The notes under the pieces are model-generated. The model was not told the origin of the DNA, made no database searches, and saw only the letters and a program-made list of their open reading frames with translations. The translations under genes and the position numbers were made by a program. From assembly GCA_024742665.1 (NCBI GenBank), contig JANSYA010000006.1:310001-374000 (forward strand): DNA of 64,000 nt. The letters are read 5' to 3'. The DNA comes from a bacterium. GTDB taxonomy: Bacteria; Spirochaetota; Leptospiria; Leptospirales; Leptonemataceae. Shown piece by piece: positions 35,012 to 44,623 of this stretch (within the stretch, counting starts at the first letter, position 1; each line of letters begins with the position of its first letter).

Positions 35012-36331
35012 TCAGGCGCGCTCAATCATCATCGCACCCGCCACACCGCCGTGGGCGCAGGCGGTGATCAGCACGCGATTCACGTCCTTGTTGTGGTCCA
35101 TCACCATCGCAGCGTTGGCGATCAGACGCAGGCCGGTCGCGCCGAAAGGATGCCCGATCGCGATCGAGCTGCCGTAGGCGTTGATCTTACCTTCGTCGAA
35201 TTTTTTCTCCCAGTCAAGACCCGTGCGATTTTTGATCTCTTCGAGAGCGCCGATCGCCGTCGCGGCGAAGGCTTCGTGAATTTCAATTTGATCCACGTCT
35301 TCGATTTTCAGACCGAGATCTTCCAACAGCGCAAGCGATGCTTCCGCTTGCCCGATGCCCATATAGTTGGGATGCACGCCTTTCATGCGAAAGCCGGTCA
35401 GATAGGCCTGAGTTTTCAGACCCAGCTCTTTCGCCTTTTCGTCGGTCGTGGCGATCAGGCCCGAGGCGCCGTCAGAACGAGCACAGGCGTTAAAGATTGT
35501 TACAGTCGGTCCGTGGCTTTTTTCGATAAATTTGCCGTACTTCGTTTTGAACTGATCGAAGGACATGTGCGGGTTATCGAACAGCAGCATGGCTTTGTCC
35601 ATGCGGCTCGGATTTTCCACGATGCCCTTGCGCAGCATGACCGCTTCGTCTTCGTCGATCATTTCGCCGTCCGCTGTTTTCATCGGCACCAGGTACGGCT
35701 TGTACTTGCCTTCGACCGTCGCGTCGTACGCGCGCTTGTAGCTCTGGTAAGCCAGTTTGTCGCTAATTTCGCGGGTCAGGCTGTAGTTCTGCGCCACAAT
35801 CTCAGCGGTCACGGGCATACCGAAAGAGGTGTCGCCGTCGCCCAGACCGTCTTCGAGAACGTCGCGCAGCTCGACGCCTTCGGGCAGATTGTCCGGCAGA
35901 ACTTTCATCAGCTTATCCACGCTGCCGGTCTTCTTATTGTTACGCGCGTTCTTAATGATGAACGGCATTGACGTCTGAGACTCTTCACCCAGCGCAAGAT
36001 ACAGGTCGCCTTCTTTCAGGACCAGACGCCGCGCGGCTTCCGCCAGGGCTTCCATCGAGGAAACGCAGTTATTCGCGAGAGTGAGCGCTGGAATATCTTC
36101 GCGCAGTCCGAGCTTATTAGAAATGATGCGAGCGGGGTTTGCAGCCTGCGGGAAACCTTCGCCTACAAAAACACCGTCTACTTCTTTGGGGTCGATTTTA
36201 GAATTATCAAGAATGTCTTTCGCGACCGCTTCGCCGAGATCAGCCGACTCGTAGGTTCCGAGACCTTTCGAAATTTGCGCGAAAGGCGTCCGGCGAATAT
36301 TTGCAAGAGCGATTTTTGGTTCTAGTTTCAT
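35012..36331 (-). CDS. Acetyl-CoA C-acyltransferase (thiolase)
   Basis: 439 residues. Thiolases cleave 3-ketoacyl-CoA in fatty-acid oxidation or run in reverse. The nucleophilic cysteine is in TLANNCVSSMEA near residue 88; the conserved histidine is in EIHEAFAATA; the second histidine segment is GHPFGATGLR, and the base cysteine is in ITACAHGG near the end. All are intact. The length and the NNCVSSMEA form are closer to FadI-type trifunctional-complex thiolases than to short acetyl-CoA acetyltransferases. No hydratase or dehydrogenase partner is adjacent. The gene follows topA on the same strand after 246 bases. Confidence 0.92.
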   Translation of the reverse strand: MKLEPKIALANIRRTPFAQISKGLGTYESADLGEAVAKDILDNSKIDPKEVDGVFVGEGFPQAANPARIISNKLGLREDIPALTLANNCVSSMEALAEAARRLVLKEGDLYLALGEESQTSMPFIIKNARNNKKTGSVDKLMKVLPDNLPEGVELRDVLEDGLGDGDTSFGMPVTAEIVAQNYSLTREISDKLAYQSYKRAYDATVEGKYKPYLVPMKTADGEMIDEDEAVMLRKGIVENPSRMDKAMLLFDNPHMSFDQFKTKYGKFIEKSHGPTVTIFNACARSDGASGLIATTDEKAKELGLKTQAYLTGFRMKGVHPNYMGIGQAEASLALLEDLGLKIEDVDQIEIHEAFAATAIGALEEIKNRTGLDWEKKFDEGKINAYGSSIAIGHPFGATGLRLIANAAMVMDHNKDVNRVLITACAHGGVAGAMMIERA

Positions 36332-36577
36332 AGAGATTCCGTTTATCAGTATTTTTAGAGATTCAATCCAGAGTGAGTATTTTTCTACTGGGGGTGGTCC
36401 AGCCTGTTGGCCGTTCCTGGCCGGGTCAAATACTTTTGTTGGACGCCCCGCCGGAGCGACCGGCGCGCGATCCTGTATATAGACTCCCGCCGGACGCCGG
36501 GGTTACGCGGCGTGACTGCCCGGTCGGCGCCCGGTCCGGCACACCGATACGCGAAGAAGGTCGCAACAAGAACGCGC

Positions 36578-38935
36578 TCAGGCGCTTGCGCTTTCCTGAT
36601 CCGAATCGTCGTAATCGCAGACCAGGCAGGCGTTGTGGCGCCCCTTTTCCCGCGAAGACTTTTCGAAGAGCAGGTTATTGCACTCGGGACATAATTCTCC
36701 CGAAGGTTTGTCCCAGGTGGAAAATTCGCAGTCCGGATAGACGCTGCATCCATAAAAGGCCCGGCCGCGCTTCGTCGCGCGTTGGATCACGAAACCGTCT
36801 TTGCACGTCGGGCACTGGCCCAGGGGAATCGGCTTCGCGTTGCGACAGTCCGGAAAACGCGGACACGCCAGAAAATAACCGTTGCGGCCGATCTTCTTCA
36901 CCATGCCGGTGCCGCACTTTTCGCAGACGTGATCGGTCGGCTCGTCCAGAGCGTTTTTCATTTCCAGAATATTTTCCGACGCGTCTTTCAGAACGGTAAC
37001 GAAGGGCGAATAGAAACCGCGCAGCATGTCGACCCAGTTCAGCTCCGAGCGCGAAACCCGGTCCAGATTGTCTTCCATGTTCGCGGTAAAATCCGTGTTT
37101 ACCAGGTCCGGAAAGTGTTCGGCCATAATGCCGTTCACCATCAGGCCCAGCTCTGTCGGCTTCAGGGCTCGCTGTAGACGCACGACATAGTAACGCTTCA
37201 ACAGCGTCGAAATCGTCGGAGCGTAGGTCGATGGACGTCCCACCCCGCACTCTTCAAGCGTCTTCACCATCGAAGCGTCGGTGAAGCGCGGCGGCGGCTG
37301 CGTAAAGTGCTGTTCCGGATCGAGCTTGCGCAGCTTTAGTTCCTGGCCTTCCGTCAGCTCCGGTAGATTGCTTTCTTTTTTCTTTTTGTCTTCCGGATTA
37401 AAAACTTCGGTGAAACCCGTGAATTTTACGATGCGCCCCGTAGCGCGAAAGATGGTATTCGCCGCGGCGATATCGACCGAGGTATGATCCGCGATCTCGT
37501 CCGCCATCTGCGAAGAAACGAATTTTTGCCAGATCATCGAATAGAGGCGCATCTGGTCTTTCGAAAGATATTTGCCGATCGTCTCGGGATCGTTCGCCGG
37601 ATCCGTCGGACGAATCGCCTCGTGAGCGTCCTGGGCCGACTTCGAAGTTTTATAACTGCGGGGTTCTTTCGCCAAAAACTCGGTGCCGTGTTTTTTCGTA
37701 ACGTAGTCGCGAACCGACTCGATCGCCGCGGGCGAAACCCGGGTGCTGTCCGTCCGCATATAGGTGATCAAACCCGTGGTCGATCCGGCGCCGAGTTCGA
37801 TGCCCTCGTAAAGCTGCTGGGCGACCATCATCGTCTTCTGGGAAGTAAAGCCGAGTTTGTTCGCCGCGTCCTGCTGCATCTTCGAAGTGGTATAGGGAGC
37901 GGTCGGCTGGCGCTTGCGTTCTTTGCGGGTGACCTTCTGCACCGTCCAGTCGACGTTTTCGAGACTATCGACGACCTTCTGCATCGTATCGCCGTCTTTG
38001 ATGTCGGCCTTTTTGCCATCGATGGAGTTGAGCGAAGATTTGAACTGGCTCTTGCCGCTCGCGAGTTTCGCGTCGAGGGTCCAGTACTCTTCCGGAACGA
38101 ATGCGTCGATCTCCGCTTCGCGAGCGCAGATCAATCGCAGAGCGACCGACTGCACTCGACCGGCCGACAGGCCGCGCTTGACTTTCTTCCAGAGCAGCGG
38201 AGAAATATTATAGCCGACCAGGCGATCCAGAATGCGCCGCGCCTGCTGGGCGTTCACCAGGTTCTGATCGATTTCTCGCGGCTTTTGAATCGCCTCTTCG
38301 AGAGCCGGCTTCGTAATCTCGTTAAATTCAATGCGTTTGATGTCGGAATTCTTGGGCCCCAGGGCCCGGGCCAGATGCCAGGAGATCGCTTCGCCTTCGC
38401 GATCGGGGTCAGCCGCGAGCAAAACGCGCTTCGTAGAGCCCGCAAGCTTCTTGAGTTTATTCAGAATATTCGCCCGGCCGCGCACGGTAATGTACTCGGG
38501 CTGGAAGTTTTCTTCTACGTTTACGGCGATGCGGGACTTGGGCAAATCGATGATATGACCCATCGAAGCTTCGATGATATAGTCTTTGCCGAGGTACTTA
38601 TTGATCGTCTTGGCTTTCGCCGGGGACTCCACGATGACCAGAGTCTTCTTGCTGTTGTCGACTCGCTTCTTCGTAGTTTTTTTGGCGGTCTTTTTGGCGG
38701 TCTTTTTGGCGGCCTTCTTGGCAGTTTTTTTAGCCGCTTTCTTTGCAGTTTTCTTTGCGGTCTTTTCGGTCGCGTCCGGAGCCGCTTCAACGGCGTCTTT
38801 TTCGGCGTCTTTTTCGACCAGGGCGGTCGCCGCGGCCGTCGCAGTCACATCAGGAGCGCTGCTTTCCCCGCCGGGCGCGTCCGCTCCCTCACTGCCTTCG
38901 GAATCGGAAACTGCGTCGTCTTTCGCCTGCATCAT
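36578..38935 (-). CDS. topA: DNA topoisomerase I with an N-terminal lysine/alanine tail
   Basis: 785 residues from the ATG at 38935 (38932 is a close alternative), with GGCGGTGG upstream; the Met at 39022 adds an unlikely extension. Type IA topoisomerase relaxes negative supercoils. Toprim motifs LVIVESPAKAKTI and AADPDREGEAI, the active tyrosine in ITYMRTDSTR, and two C-terminal zinc ribbons (CEKCGTGMVKK, CPTCKDGF) are seen, plus a final cysteine cluster. Residues about 55-98 are a tail of AKKTAKK/AAKK repeats, like histone H1 or HU tails, before the toprim domain. Such tails are known at the C-terminus of some actinobacterial TopA; here it is N-terminal. Confidence 0.94.
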   Translation of the reverse strand: MMQAKDDAVSDSEGSEGADAPGGESSAPDVTATAAATALVEKDAEKDAVEAAPDATEKTAKKTAKKAAKKTAKKAAKKTAKKTAKKTTKKRVDNSKKTLVIVESPAKAKTINKYLGKDYIIEASMGHIIDLPKSRIAVNVEENFQPEYITVRGRANILNKLKKLAGSTKRVLLAADPDREGEAISWHLARALGPKNSDIKRIEFNEITKPALEEAIQKPREIDQNLVNAQQARRILDRLVGYNISPLLWKKVKRGLSAGRVQSVALRLICAREAEIDAFVPEEYWTLDAKLASGKSQFKSSLNSIDGKKADIKDGDTMQKVVDSLENVDWTVQKVTRKERKRQPTAPYTTSKMQQDAANKLGFTSQKTMMVAQQLYEGIELGAGSTTGLITYMRTDSTRVSPAAIESVRDYVTKKHGTEFLAKEPRSYKTSKSAQDAHEAIRPTDPANDPETIGKYLSKDQMRLYSMIWQKFVSSQMADEIADHTSVDIAAANTIFRATGRIVKFTGFTEVFNPEDKKKKESNLPELTEGQELKLRKLDPEQHFTQPPPRFTDASMVKTLEECGVGRPSTYAPTISTLLKRYYVVRLQRALKPTELGLMVNGIMAEHFPDLVNTDFTANMEDNLDRVSRSELNWVDMLRGFYSPFVTVLKDASENILEMKNALDEPTDHVCEKCGTGMVKKIGRNGYFLACPRFPDCRNAKPIPLGQCPTCKDGFVIQRATKRGRAFYGCSVYPDCEFSTWDKPSGELCPECNNLLFEKSSREKGRHNACLVCDYDDSDQESASA

Positions 38936-39138
38936 ATAACCACCGCCGCCGGTAATGCGCACAATTTCGCGCCGCGTCGCTCCGGGGCGACGCCAAACCG
39001 GCCTTTCTATACTGCGGGGCACGCGTACGCCCTACTGTCATGCGATTTTTCGCTAAAATTACGAAATTCTTCTATTATATGTCTAATTGCCGGAGTCGGG
39101 CGTAGCACGGCCGACAGGCGAAGCAGAATTTTCTGACC

Positions 39139-40269
39139 TCAGCAGGCGCTCCGTTCGCTGCCGGCGCTTTCCAGGTAGAAGCGCCCGCCGAGCCATCGCA
39201 GGCCCTGACCGAGGGCGGCCCGTTTCCAGAGTTCCAGCCGCCTGGCGCGGCCGGCTGAACCGAAGGGCGGCTCCCGCAACAAACGCGCTTCCAGCTCCGG
39301 CAGCACGATGGGCGTCGCGCCGGATTCGAGCAGATCCCGCGCGCCGTCGTTGCAACCGGCCGCCGCGCGCAAAACCGCGTGGTCGAAGACCAGCACGTCC
39401 CGACCTTCTTCGAGGGCGAAGCGAGCCGTAATCATCGCGCCGCTCTTTTGGGGCGCCTGGAGCACCGCGACCCGCTCGACCAGGCCGGCAATCACGCGAT
39501 TGCGCCGGGGAAAATGCGCGGCCCGGGCGGGAGTATGCGGAGGGAACTCGCTGACCAGACCAAAGGGAACTCCGGCCGCGCGGGCCCGGCGCAGCAGATC
39601 CAGATTTGCGACCGGCCCGGCGTGCAGCACCCCGGCGCCCAGCACGGCAAGGCCTGGCAGTTCGTTTTGAATCGCGGCTTCGTGAGCCAGGCGATCGACG
39701 CCCAGGGCCAGACCGGAAACGATCGGGGGACGGCTCACAGCCAGAGCGGCGACGAACGATCGCACCGCCTCTGCGGTCAGCGGATGCGCCTGGCGGGTGC
39801 CGACAATCGCGATGGGTGCGCTTGATCCAGATGCGCTGTCGGGCGCAGGGCCGGGTTCATGCGAAAACGATCCGATAAAATCAAAGCCGCCTGCCTCGGA
39901 AGTATAAAATAGAATCGGCGGCGCGTCATAGCAGCATCGCAGCGCGGCCGGGTACTCCGGATCCCAAACGCTGACAAATGCAACGCGCGAGAAACCCGTG
40001 CGTCGCTCAAGCTCCGAAGACATCCAGATGGAATTCGCAGCGCCGGCGTACGGCGCCGCTTCGTCCGCGGCCCGCTTTAGATCGTCTGAACGAAAGTGGC
40101 GGCGCAGAAAGCCCTGCCACTGCGACGAGCATCGCGCATTCGCTGGCTCACCTGAATTCGCAGGCTCTGTCGGATCGACGGACGCGAAACCACCGGCGCG
40201 ATAAACCGATTTTCGATAGGGCAAAGCGGCCACAAAGACCGCCTGGCCAAAACTCAGTCTGCGATGCAT
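39139..40269 (-). CDS. dprA: DNA processing protein DprA
   Basis: 376 residues. DprA loads RecA on incoming single-stranded DNA in natural transformation. The Rossmann-like domain carries IAIVGTRQAHPLTAE, then PIVSGLALGVDRLAHEAAI, LAVLGAGV and FPRRNRVIAGL, all standard family blocks, followed by SGAMITARFALEEGRDV. The N-terminal ~110 residues are unlike well-studied forms (an Arg/Ala-rich HhH-like region), and the C-terminal WH-like domain is short. It is upstream of topA on the same strand, an order common in bacteria. No other competence gene is in the window. Confidence 0.9.
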   Translation of the reverse strand: MHRRLSFGQAVFVAALPYRKSVYRAGGFASVDPTEPANSGEPANARCSSQWQGFLRRHFRSDDLKRAADEAAPYAGAANSIWMSSELERRTGFSRVAFVSVWDPEYPAALRCCYDAPPILFYTSEAGGFDFIGSFSHEPGPAPDSASGSSAPIAIVGTRQAHPLTAEAVRSFVAALAVSRPPIVSGLALGVDRLAHEAAIQNELPGLAVLGAGVLHAGPVANLDLLRRARAAGVPFGLVSEFPPHTPARAAHFPRRNRVIAGLVERVAVLQAPQKSGAMITARFALEEGRDVLVFDHAVLRAAAGCNDGARDLLESGATPIVLPELEARLLREPPFGSAGRARRLELWKRAALGQGLRWLGGRFYLESAGSERSAC

Positions 40270-40299
40270 TGCCTGCCTCCCCGGTACAGTTCACAAAAA

Positions 40300-41235
40300 T
40301 CAGAGCGCGCAGTCATTCGAACCGATCGCGCACGCTTCCAGCACCTCCAGATTTTCGCGCGCCTGCTGATAGCGCGGATTGCCCGAAGCCGGCCCGGGCG
40401 CGAGGCCCTGATCGTGAATCTTTTCCAGAATTTCCATGATGCGACTGTACTGCGCGCGGGCCCGATCGAAGTCGCCGCTCTGGACCAGCAGCTGCCCAAG
40501 CAAAAAGCGCGCGGGAATGTCCCGCTCTTCCCGGCGTACGACCTCTTCCAGATAGTCAATGGCCCGGGGAATATCGCGCGCTGCGCTGTCGGAGGTCTTG
40601 CCGTACAGCAGCGCGAGCTGGTAGCGCGAACGAATATCGTCGGGCGCGACGCGACGCATTCGCTCGAATAGCAGGACCGCCGTGCGCCAGCGATTGCGTT
40701 CCCAGCCCGCGGCCCGCGACGCGTTCGCGAAACACAGCCCCGCTTCGAACAGCAGCTCCGGATCGGGACTGTGACGCAAGAGCGCCTCTTCGAAGTACGG
40801 CAGCGCCTGTTCGAAGGTCGCAACGCCCGGCGCTGTCTGGCCGCTCTGGATCGCCGCCAGACGCTCGGGGGGCTCGCCCTGAATCGCCTGCTGGTAGTGG
40901 AGCGCCGCGAGATCGTAGCGCCCCGCGTTCAGATAGGCCTTGCCGATGTTCCAGGCGAGCATGCCCTGTCGATTGGACTCCTGCACCAGATCCTGGAGAT
41001 CGTCATGAAGTTCCAGCGCCCGGGCCCGACTGAGATTCAAATCGCGCTCCCAGCGGGCGACCTGGGCTTCATCCAGCCGGGCCTTCGCCGGCCGGCGGCC
41101 GCGCTCGCCCCAGTTGCGCAGACTATCGCTCAGACCTTCGCACCCGACGAAGGCGAAGCTGATCAGCAGCGGCATCATAAAATAGATGCAAAAGTATTTG
41201 AACCCTGGACCGGCGATGTGATATCTTTTCTGCAT
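40300..41235 (-). CDS. TPR-repeat lipoprotein
   Basis: 311 residues from the ATG at 41235; the longer frame to 41358 runs into the divergent acetyltransferase gene. The signal sequence YFMMPLLISFAFVGC has a lipobox cysteine. The body is made of tetratricopeptide-like helical pairs, for example GKAYLNAGRYDLAALHYQQA, ALPYFEEALLRHSPDPELL and RYQLALLYGK, with a last unit DFDRARAQYSRIMEIL. TPR lipoproteins act as scaffolds for envelope complexes. It lies 31 bases before dprA and may be co-transcribed with it. Confidence 0.85.
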   Translation of the reverse strand: MQKRYHIAGPGFKYFCIYFMMPLLISFAFVGCEGLSDSLRNWGERGRRPAKARLDEAQVARWERDLNLSRARALELHDDLQDLVQESNRQGMLAWNIGKAYLNAGRYDLAALHYQQAIQGEPPERLAAIQSGQTAPGVATFEQALPYFEEALLRHSPDPELLFEAGLCFANASRAAGWERNRWRTAVLLFERMRRVAPDDIRSRYQLALLYGKTSDSAARDIPRAIDYLEEVVRREERDIPARFLLGQLLVQSGDFDRARAQYSRIMEILEKIHDQGLAPGPASGNPRYQQARENLEVLEACAIGSNDCAL

Positions 41236-41248
41236 TGGACCTGACTCC

Positions 41249-41887
41249 GTGGAAATCCTCAAGATGATGCAAGGCGATGCGCCCACCCGCGCCCCGGGCT
41301 CCGCCGCCTTTCTGGAAACGCTGCTCGAAGCGCTGGAGCGGGACTGCTTTCCCGACAACGCCTGGACCGCGCCGCAGATTGCGGCTTCGCTGCTGTCGCC
41401 TGCGTTCCGGGTAATCCTGATTGCGGGCGATGCGAGTGTCCAGGACTATCGCGTCGCGCCAGACCCATCAGCCCCGCCGGACCAGGGCGACGGGCAAAAC
41501 CAGGACCCGCGGGAAGCGGCCGGCTACGCTCTGCTCCAGGAACTGGAGGGCGAAAACACCGTCGAAATCCTGCGCCTGGGAATCCGCCCCGACTTTCGCC
41601 GCCGGGGGCTCGCCTTGAGTTTGCTCGAAAACCTGGATCGAATCAACGTAAATTTTTCGAATCCGGAAGAAAGCGAAACCGGCGGGCCGATTTCGCTCCT
41701 ACTCGAAGTAAGCGCCGAGAACGCGGGCGCGCTGGCGCTGTATCAGCGCCACGGCTTTGAAGAACTGGCCCGGCGCCGCGGCTACTATCGCTCTCGCGAC
41801 GGAAGCGGCCCCGTAACCGACGCGATCGTTCTGCGCAAAACGCTTTCCAATCCAGAGGACTCCGGACAGACTCACTATGATGATTGA
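41249..41887 (+). CDS. GNAT N-acetyltransferase, RimI-like
   Basis: 212 residues from a GTG; ATGs at 41264 and 41267 are possible starts. The C-terminal half is a GNAT fold: VEILRLGIRPDFRRRGLALSLL contains the acetyl-CoA loop R-x-x-G-x-A, and SAENAGALALYQRHGFEELARRRGYY is the RimI-type last part. RimI acetylates ribosomal protein N-termini. An unusual Pro/Asp/Gln-rich insert (about residues 70-90) sits before the core. The next gene's ATG overlaps its stop. RimI identity is likely by architecture, but another GNAT substrate cannot be excluded. Confidence 0.82.
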   Translation: MEILKMMQGDAPTRAPGSAAFLETLLEALERDCFPDNAWTAPQIAASLLSPAFRVILIAGDASVQDYRVAPDPSAPPDQGDGQNQDPREAAGYALLQELEGENTVEILRLGIRPDFRRRGLALSLLENLDRINVNFSNPEESETGGPISLLLEVSAENAGALALYQRHGFEELARRRGYYRSRDGSGPVTDAIVLRKTLSNPEDSGQTHYDD

Positions 41888-42254
41888 ACTACTCGCAAAA
41901 ACCGACCCGGATACCGCGCGCTGGCTGGCGGTGGCGCTCTTCGTCGTGAAATTTCTGCTGACGTCTCTGGCGCTCTTTCTGGCCACCCACGCTCTGCGCG
42001 GCATCCCGATGCTGGACAATCTGCTGCGAAAATCCTGGGCCGGATTGATCGTGTATTTGCTGGTGCTGGCCGCCGCGGGGTTCCTGACCTTCTGGCTGGT
42101 GTCGCTGCGGATCTTGCAATCTCTGGCGCTGCTGCCCGATCCGAAGACCTTGCTCTGGGCGGATGTGATTTTATCCGCGCTGGCCCTGGCACAGCTGAGT
42201 ATGCTCTGGCCCGCCTTCGTCGAATGGCTCACGGCGAAAGATCGCAAAGGCTGA
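41877..42254 (+). CDS. Small three-helix membrane protein, unknown
   Basis: 125 residues, starting inside the end of the acetyltransferase gene (ATG at 41877 or 41880). Three or four hydrophobic stretches: WLAVALFVVKFLLTSLALFLA, LIVYLLVLAAAGFLTFWLV, and a last one with LWADVILSALALAQLSM. No family recognised. It is convergent with murB. Confidence 0.75.
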   Translation: MMIELLAKTDPDTARWLAVALFVVKFLLTSLALFLATHALRGIPMLDNLLRKSWAGLIVYLLVLAAAGFLTFWLVSLRILQSLALLPDPKTLLWADVILSALALAQLSMLWPAFVEWLTAKDRKG

Positions 42255-42285
42255 GTTGCCGGCAAAGAGCCAGCGTCGCCGGCCT

Positions 42286-43482
42286 TCACTGCATGGTTTC
42301 GCGCGTGCCGTAAATCTCGGGTTCGATTTCCAGGCGCACGCCGAATACGCGCAGCACTCCGGCCTGGATTTCTTCGGCGAGTTCCAGTAGATTGAGCCGC
42401 GTGCCTTCGCCGGGATTGATCAGTGCCAGACAGTGGTTCGCTGAAATCGCCGCGCCCGGACGGCGAAAGCCCTTCTGAAAGCCGGCCCGCTCGATCAGCC
42501 AGGCGGCCGAAAGCTTGATGCCGGACGGCGCGGGATACTGCGGCGGCGGCTGATCCGCCCCGCGCTGCAGCGCGATCCGCGCGACGCGCTCGACATCTTC
42601 GGAGTCCAGCACCGGATTCAAAAAGAACGATCCCGCCGAACGCGAATTCGGATCCTGCGGATCGAGGACCATCGACTTGCCCCGGCGGAGTTCCAGCACG
42701 GTTTCCCGGATCGCCTGCAAACCCGGGACGCCGGCCGGCAAGGCCAGCGTTGTTCCGGCGACTCCGGAGTGCCCGGAAGTCTGACCGCCTCCCGCATCTG
42801 CCGCACCGAAGCGCGCTTCCAATCGCTGGCGGAGTTCCCCGTAGCGCAGCTCCGCGATAGCATGGCGCCGCAGACGATAGCTCACGCTCAGTACAATAAA
42901 GCGATTCCGGTCCCGGGATTTGAAGCGGCTCTGGCGATACGCGAATTCGCACTGCTCGTTCGTGAATGCGCGATGTTCGAAGGTAGCGCGATCCAGACAC
43001 ACCACGCGTTCGATCGTCTGCGAAACTTCCTGGCCGTAGGCGCCGACATTTTGAATCGGCGTGGCGCCGACGGTGCCGGGAATGCCCGAAAGACACTCCA
43101 CTCCGCTGAGCCCCGCCTCGACTGTCGCCTGAACGAACTCGTCCCAGTTGGTGCCGGCCTCGGCCGTCGCGAGCACGCCGCCGCCGCCATCAAGGCGATC
43201 GCCAGCATCCTGATCGGCCGTCTGCTGATCGTCGGCTTCAATGCGAATCCCCGAAAAGGCCAGGCGCAGGACCAGACCGCGCACGCCTTCATCCGGTAGA
43301 ATCAGATTGCTGCCGCCGCCGAGCACGAGCGCCGGAATTTTCTCGCGCGCGGCCCAGGCCAGGCCTTCGTGCAAATGCGCGACGTCGTTAATTTCGGCGA
43401 ACCAGTCGGCTCGCCCTCCCAGGCCGATCGTCGTGTACGGCGCCAGGGCTTCGTCCTGTTTCAATAGATCGGGAAACGCCAT
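42286..43482 (-). CDS. murB: UDP-N-acetylmuramate dehydrogenase
   Basis: 398 residues, longer than usual. MurB reduces UDP-GlcNAc-enolpyruvate to UDP-MurNAc in peptidoglycan synthesis, with FAD and NADPH. FAD-binding motifs: TTIGLGGRADWF, LVLGGGSNLILPDEG, and ECLSGIPGTVGATPIQNVGAYGQE with the conserved G-A-Y-G. The catalytic serine segment is RSAGSFFLNPV. Extra length comes from loops, one Asp/Gly-rich (about 90-105) and one around the substrate domain (about 230-255). The C-terminal N-H-C-L-A-L-I-N segment is normal. Its start is 30 bases after the stop of the mazG gene, same strand. Confidence 0.93.
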   Translation of the reverse strand: MAFPDLLKQDEALAPYTTIGLGGRADWFAEINDVAHLHEGLAWAAREKIPALVLGGGSNLILPDEGVRGLVLRLAFSGIRIEADDQQTADQDAGDRLDGGGGVLATAEAGTNWDEFVQATVEAGLSGVECLSGIPGTVGATPIQNVGAYGQEVSQTIERVVCLDRATFEHRAFTNEQCEFAYRQSRFKSRDRNRFIVLSVSYRLRRHAIAELRYGELRQRLEARFGAADAGGGQTSGHSGVAGTTLALPAGVPGLQAIRETVLELRRGKSMVLDPQDPNSRSAGSFFLNPVLDSEDVERVARIALQRGADQPPPQYPAPSGIKLSAAWLIERAGFQKGFRRPGAAISANHCLALINPGEGTRLNLLELAEEIQAGVLRVFGVRLEIEPEIYGTRETMQ

Positions 43483-43511
43483 ATTATTTTTTCGCTTCGC
43501 AACGCGATCCC

Positions 43512-44453
43512 TCAGGCGGGAACGCGCTTCGCCTGCTGCCAGAGTTCATCGAGCTGCGCTTCGTCAAGCGCGGCGAAATTCAAACCGCGGTCCGCGGCGA
43601 TCGCTTCCATCGCGTGAAAGCGCCGCAAGAATTTTTCGTTCGCGCGATGCGCGCTGCCTTCGGGCTCCACCCGCAAATGCCGCGCGAGATTCACTACCGA
43701 AAAGAACACGTCGCCGATCTCGTCTTCCAGGCGGCTCTGCATATCCGGCGCTGCATCCCGGGGCGACTGTCCGGTGCTTTCCAGGCGATCGATTTCCGCG
43801 GCGACTTCCGCCAGCTCTTCTTCGACTTTTTTCAGTACCGAACGAGCGGCGGCCAGCGCTCCGGCTGATTTCGCATGGCTCGCGGTGGGCGCCCCGTCTG
43901 TGGGCGCCGCGTTCCCGGGCTCCCGCCAGTCGAAGCCGAGCTTCGCGGCCTTTTTCTGAATCTTCTCGGAGCGCATGAGAACCGGCAGTTCGCGACCGGT
44001 CTTCGCCGGAATCGCGGAGCTGCGCGCGTCGTTCTCTGTGGAGGAGCCGCCCTGTTGCGCCTGCTTTTGATTCTTTTTTTCGTTCGCTTTGATTTCGTCC
44101 CAGTTCTTCAGGATTTCGCCGACGCCGCTGACCTGCACGTCGCCGAATACGTGGGGATGCCGCCGCACCAGCTTATCGCTGATGCCCCGGGCGATGTCTT
44201 CCAGATCGAAGCGGCGCTCCGGCGAATCTTCCTCCGCACCCATCTCCGCGAAAAAGAAAACGTGAAAGAGCAAATCGCCCAGCTCTTCGACCAGGTTTTC
44301 AAAGTCCTGCGATTCAATGGCGTGGATCAGCTCGTAGGTCTCCTCGAGAACGTAGCGCCGCATCGACCGATAGTCCTGGGCGCGATCCCATTCGCAGCCG
44401 CCAGGGGCGCGCAGGGTGCGCGTGATTTCTTGTAAGCGTTCGATTTCGGACAT
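43512..44453 (-). CDS. mazG: Nucleoside triphosphate pyrophosphohydrolase MazG
   Basis: 313 residues from the ATG at 44453 with AGGAAG upstream; the frame extends to 44501 without support. MazG removes non-canonical NTPs. Two MazG helical modules: the first has LEETYELIHAI and NLVEELGDLLFHVFF, i.e. E-E-x-x-E and E-x-x-D; the second has KKVEEELAEVAAEIDR and DEIGDVFFSVVNLAR. Motif GGCEWDRAQDY marks the N-terminus. The first helix pair is followed by a low-complexity linker (NEKKNQKQAQQGGSS) that separates the modules more than usual. Divergent from the biotin carrier gene. Confidence 0.93.
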   Translation of the reverse strand: MSEIERLQEITRTLRAPGGCEWDRAQDYRSMRRYVLEETYELIHAIESQDFENLVEELGDLLFHVFFFAEMGAEEDSPERRFDLEDIARGISDKLVRRHPHVFGDVQVSGVGEILKNWDEIKANEKKNQKQAQQGGSSTENDARSSAIPAKTGRELPVLMRSEKIQKKAAKLGFDWREPGNAAPTDGAPTASHAKSAGALAAARSVLKKVEEELAEVAAEIDRLESTGQSPRDAAPDMQSRLEDEIGDVFFSVVNLARHLRVEPEGSAHRANEKFLRRFHAMEAIAADRGLNFAALDEAQLDELWQQAKRVPA

Positions 44454-44623
44454 AGGCTTCCTGTTCGCCCGGTTTCCGGCCGCCTGGCGAATCGCGGTCA
44501 TTCAACAGCGCTTCGCGGCGAATCATGGCGAATTACGTTCGGCCGGAGCGCTTCAACAGAACGCGATTCGCGTCCCGTGAATTTTCATCGACAGATTGTG
44601 GCCAGATCAGCTTGTGTGAGCAC

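Noticed and set aside
37484-39136. 550-codon open frame on the plus strand opposite topA
   Set aside because: It mirrors the topoisomerase gene; the protein is rich in Arg, Phe and His with no domain, a usual by-product of GC-rich codon use on the other strand.
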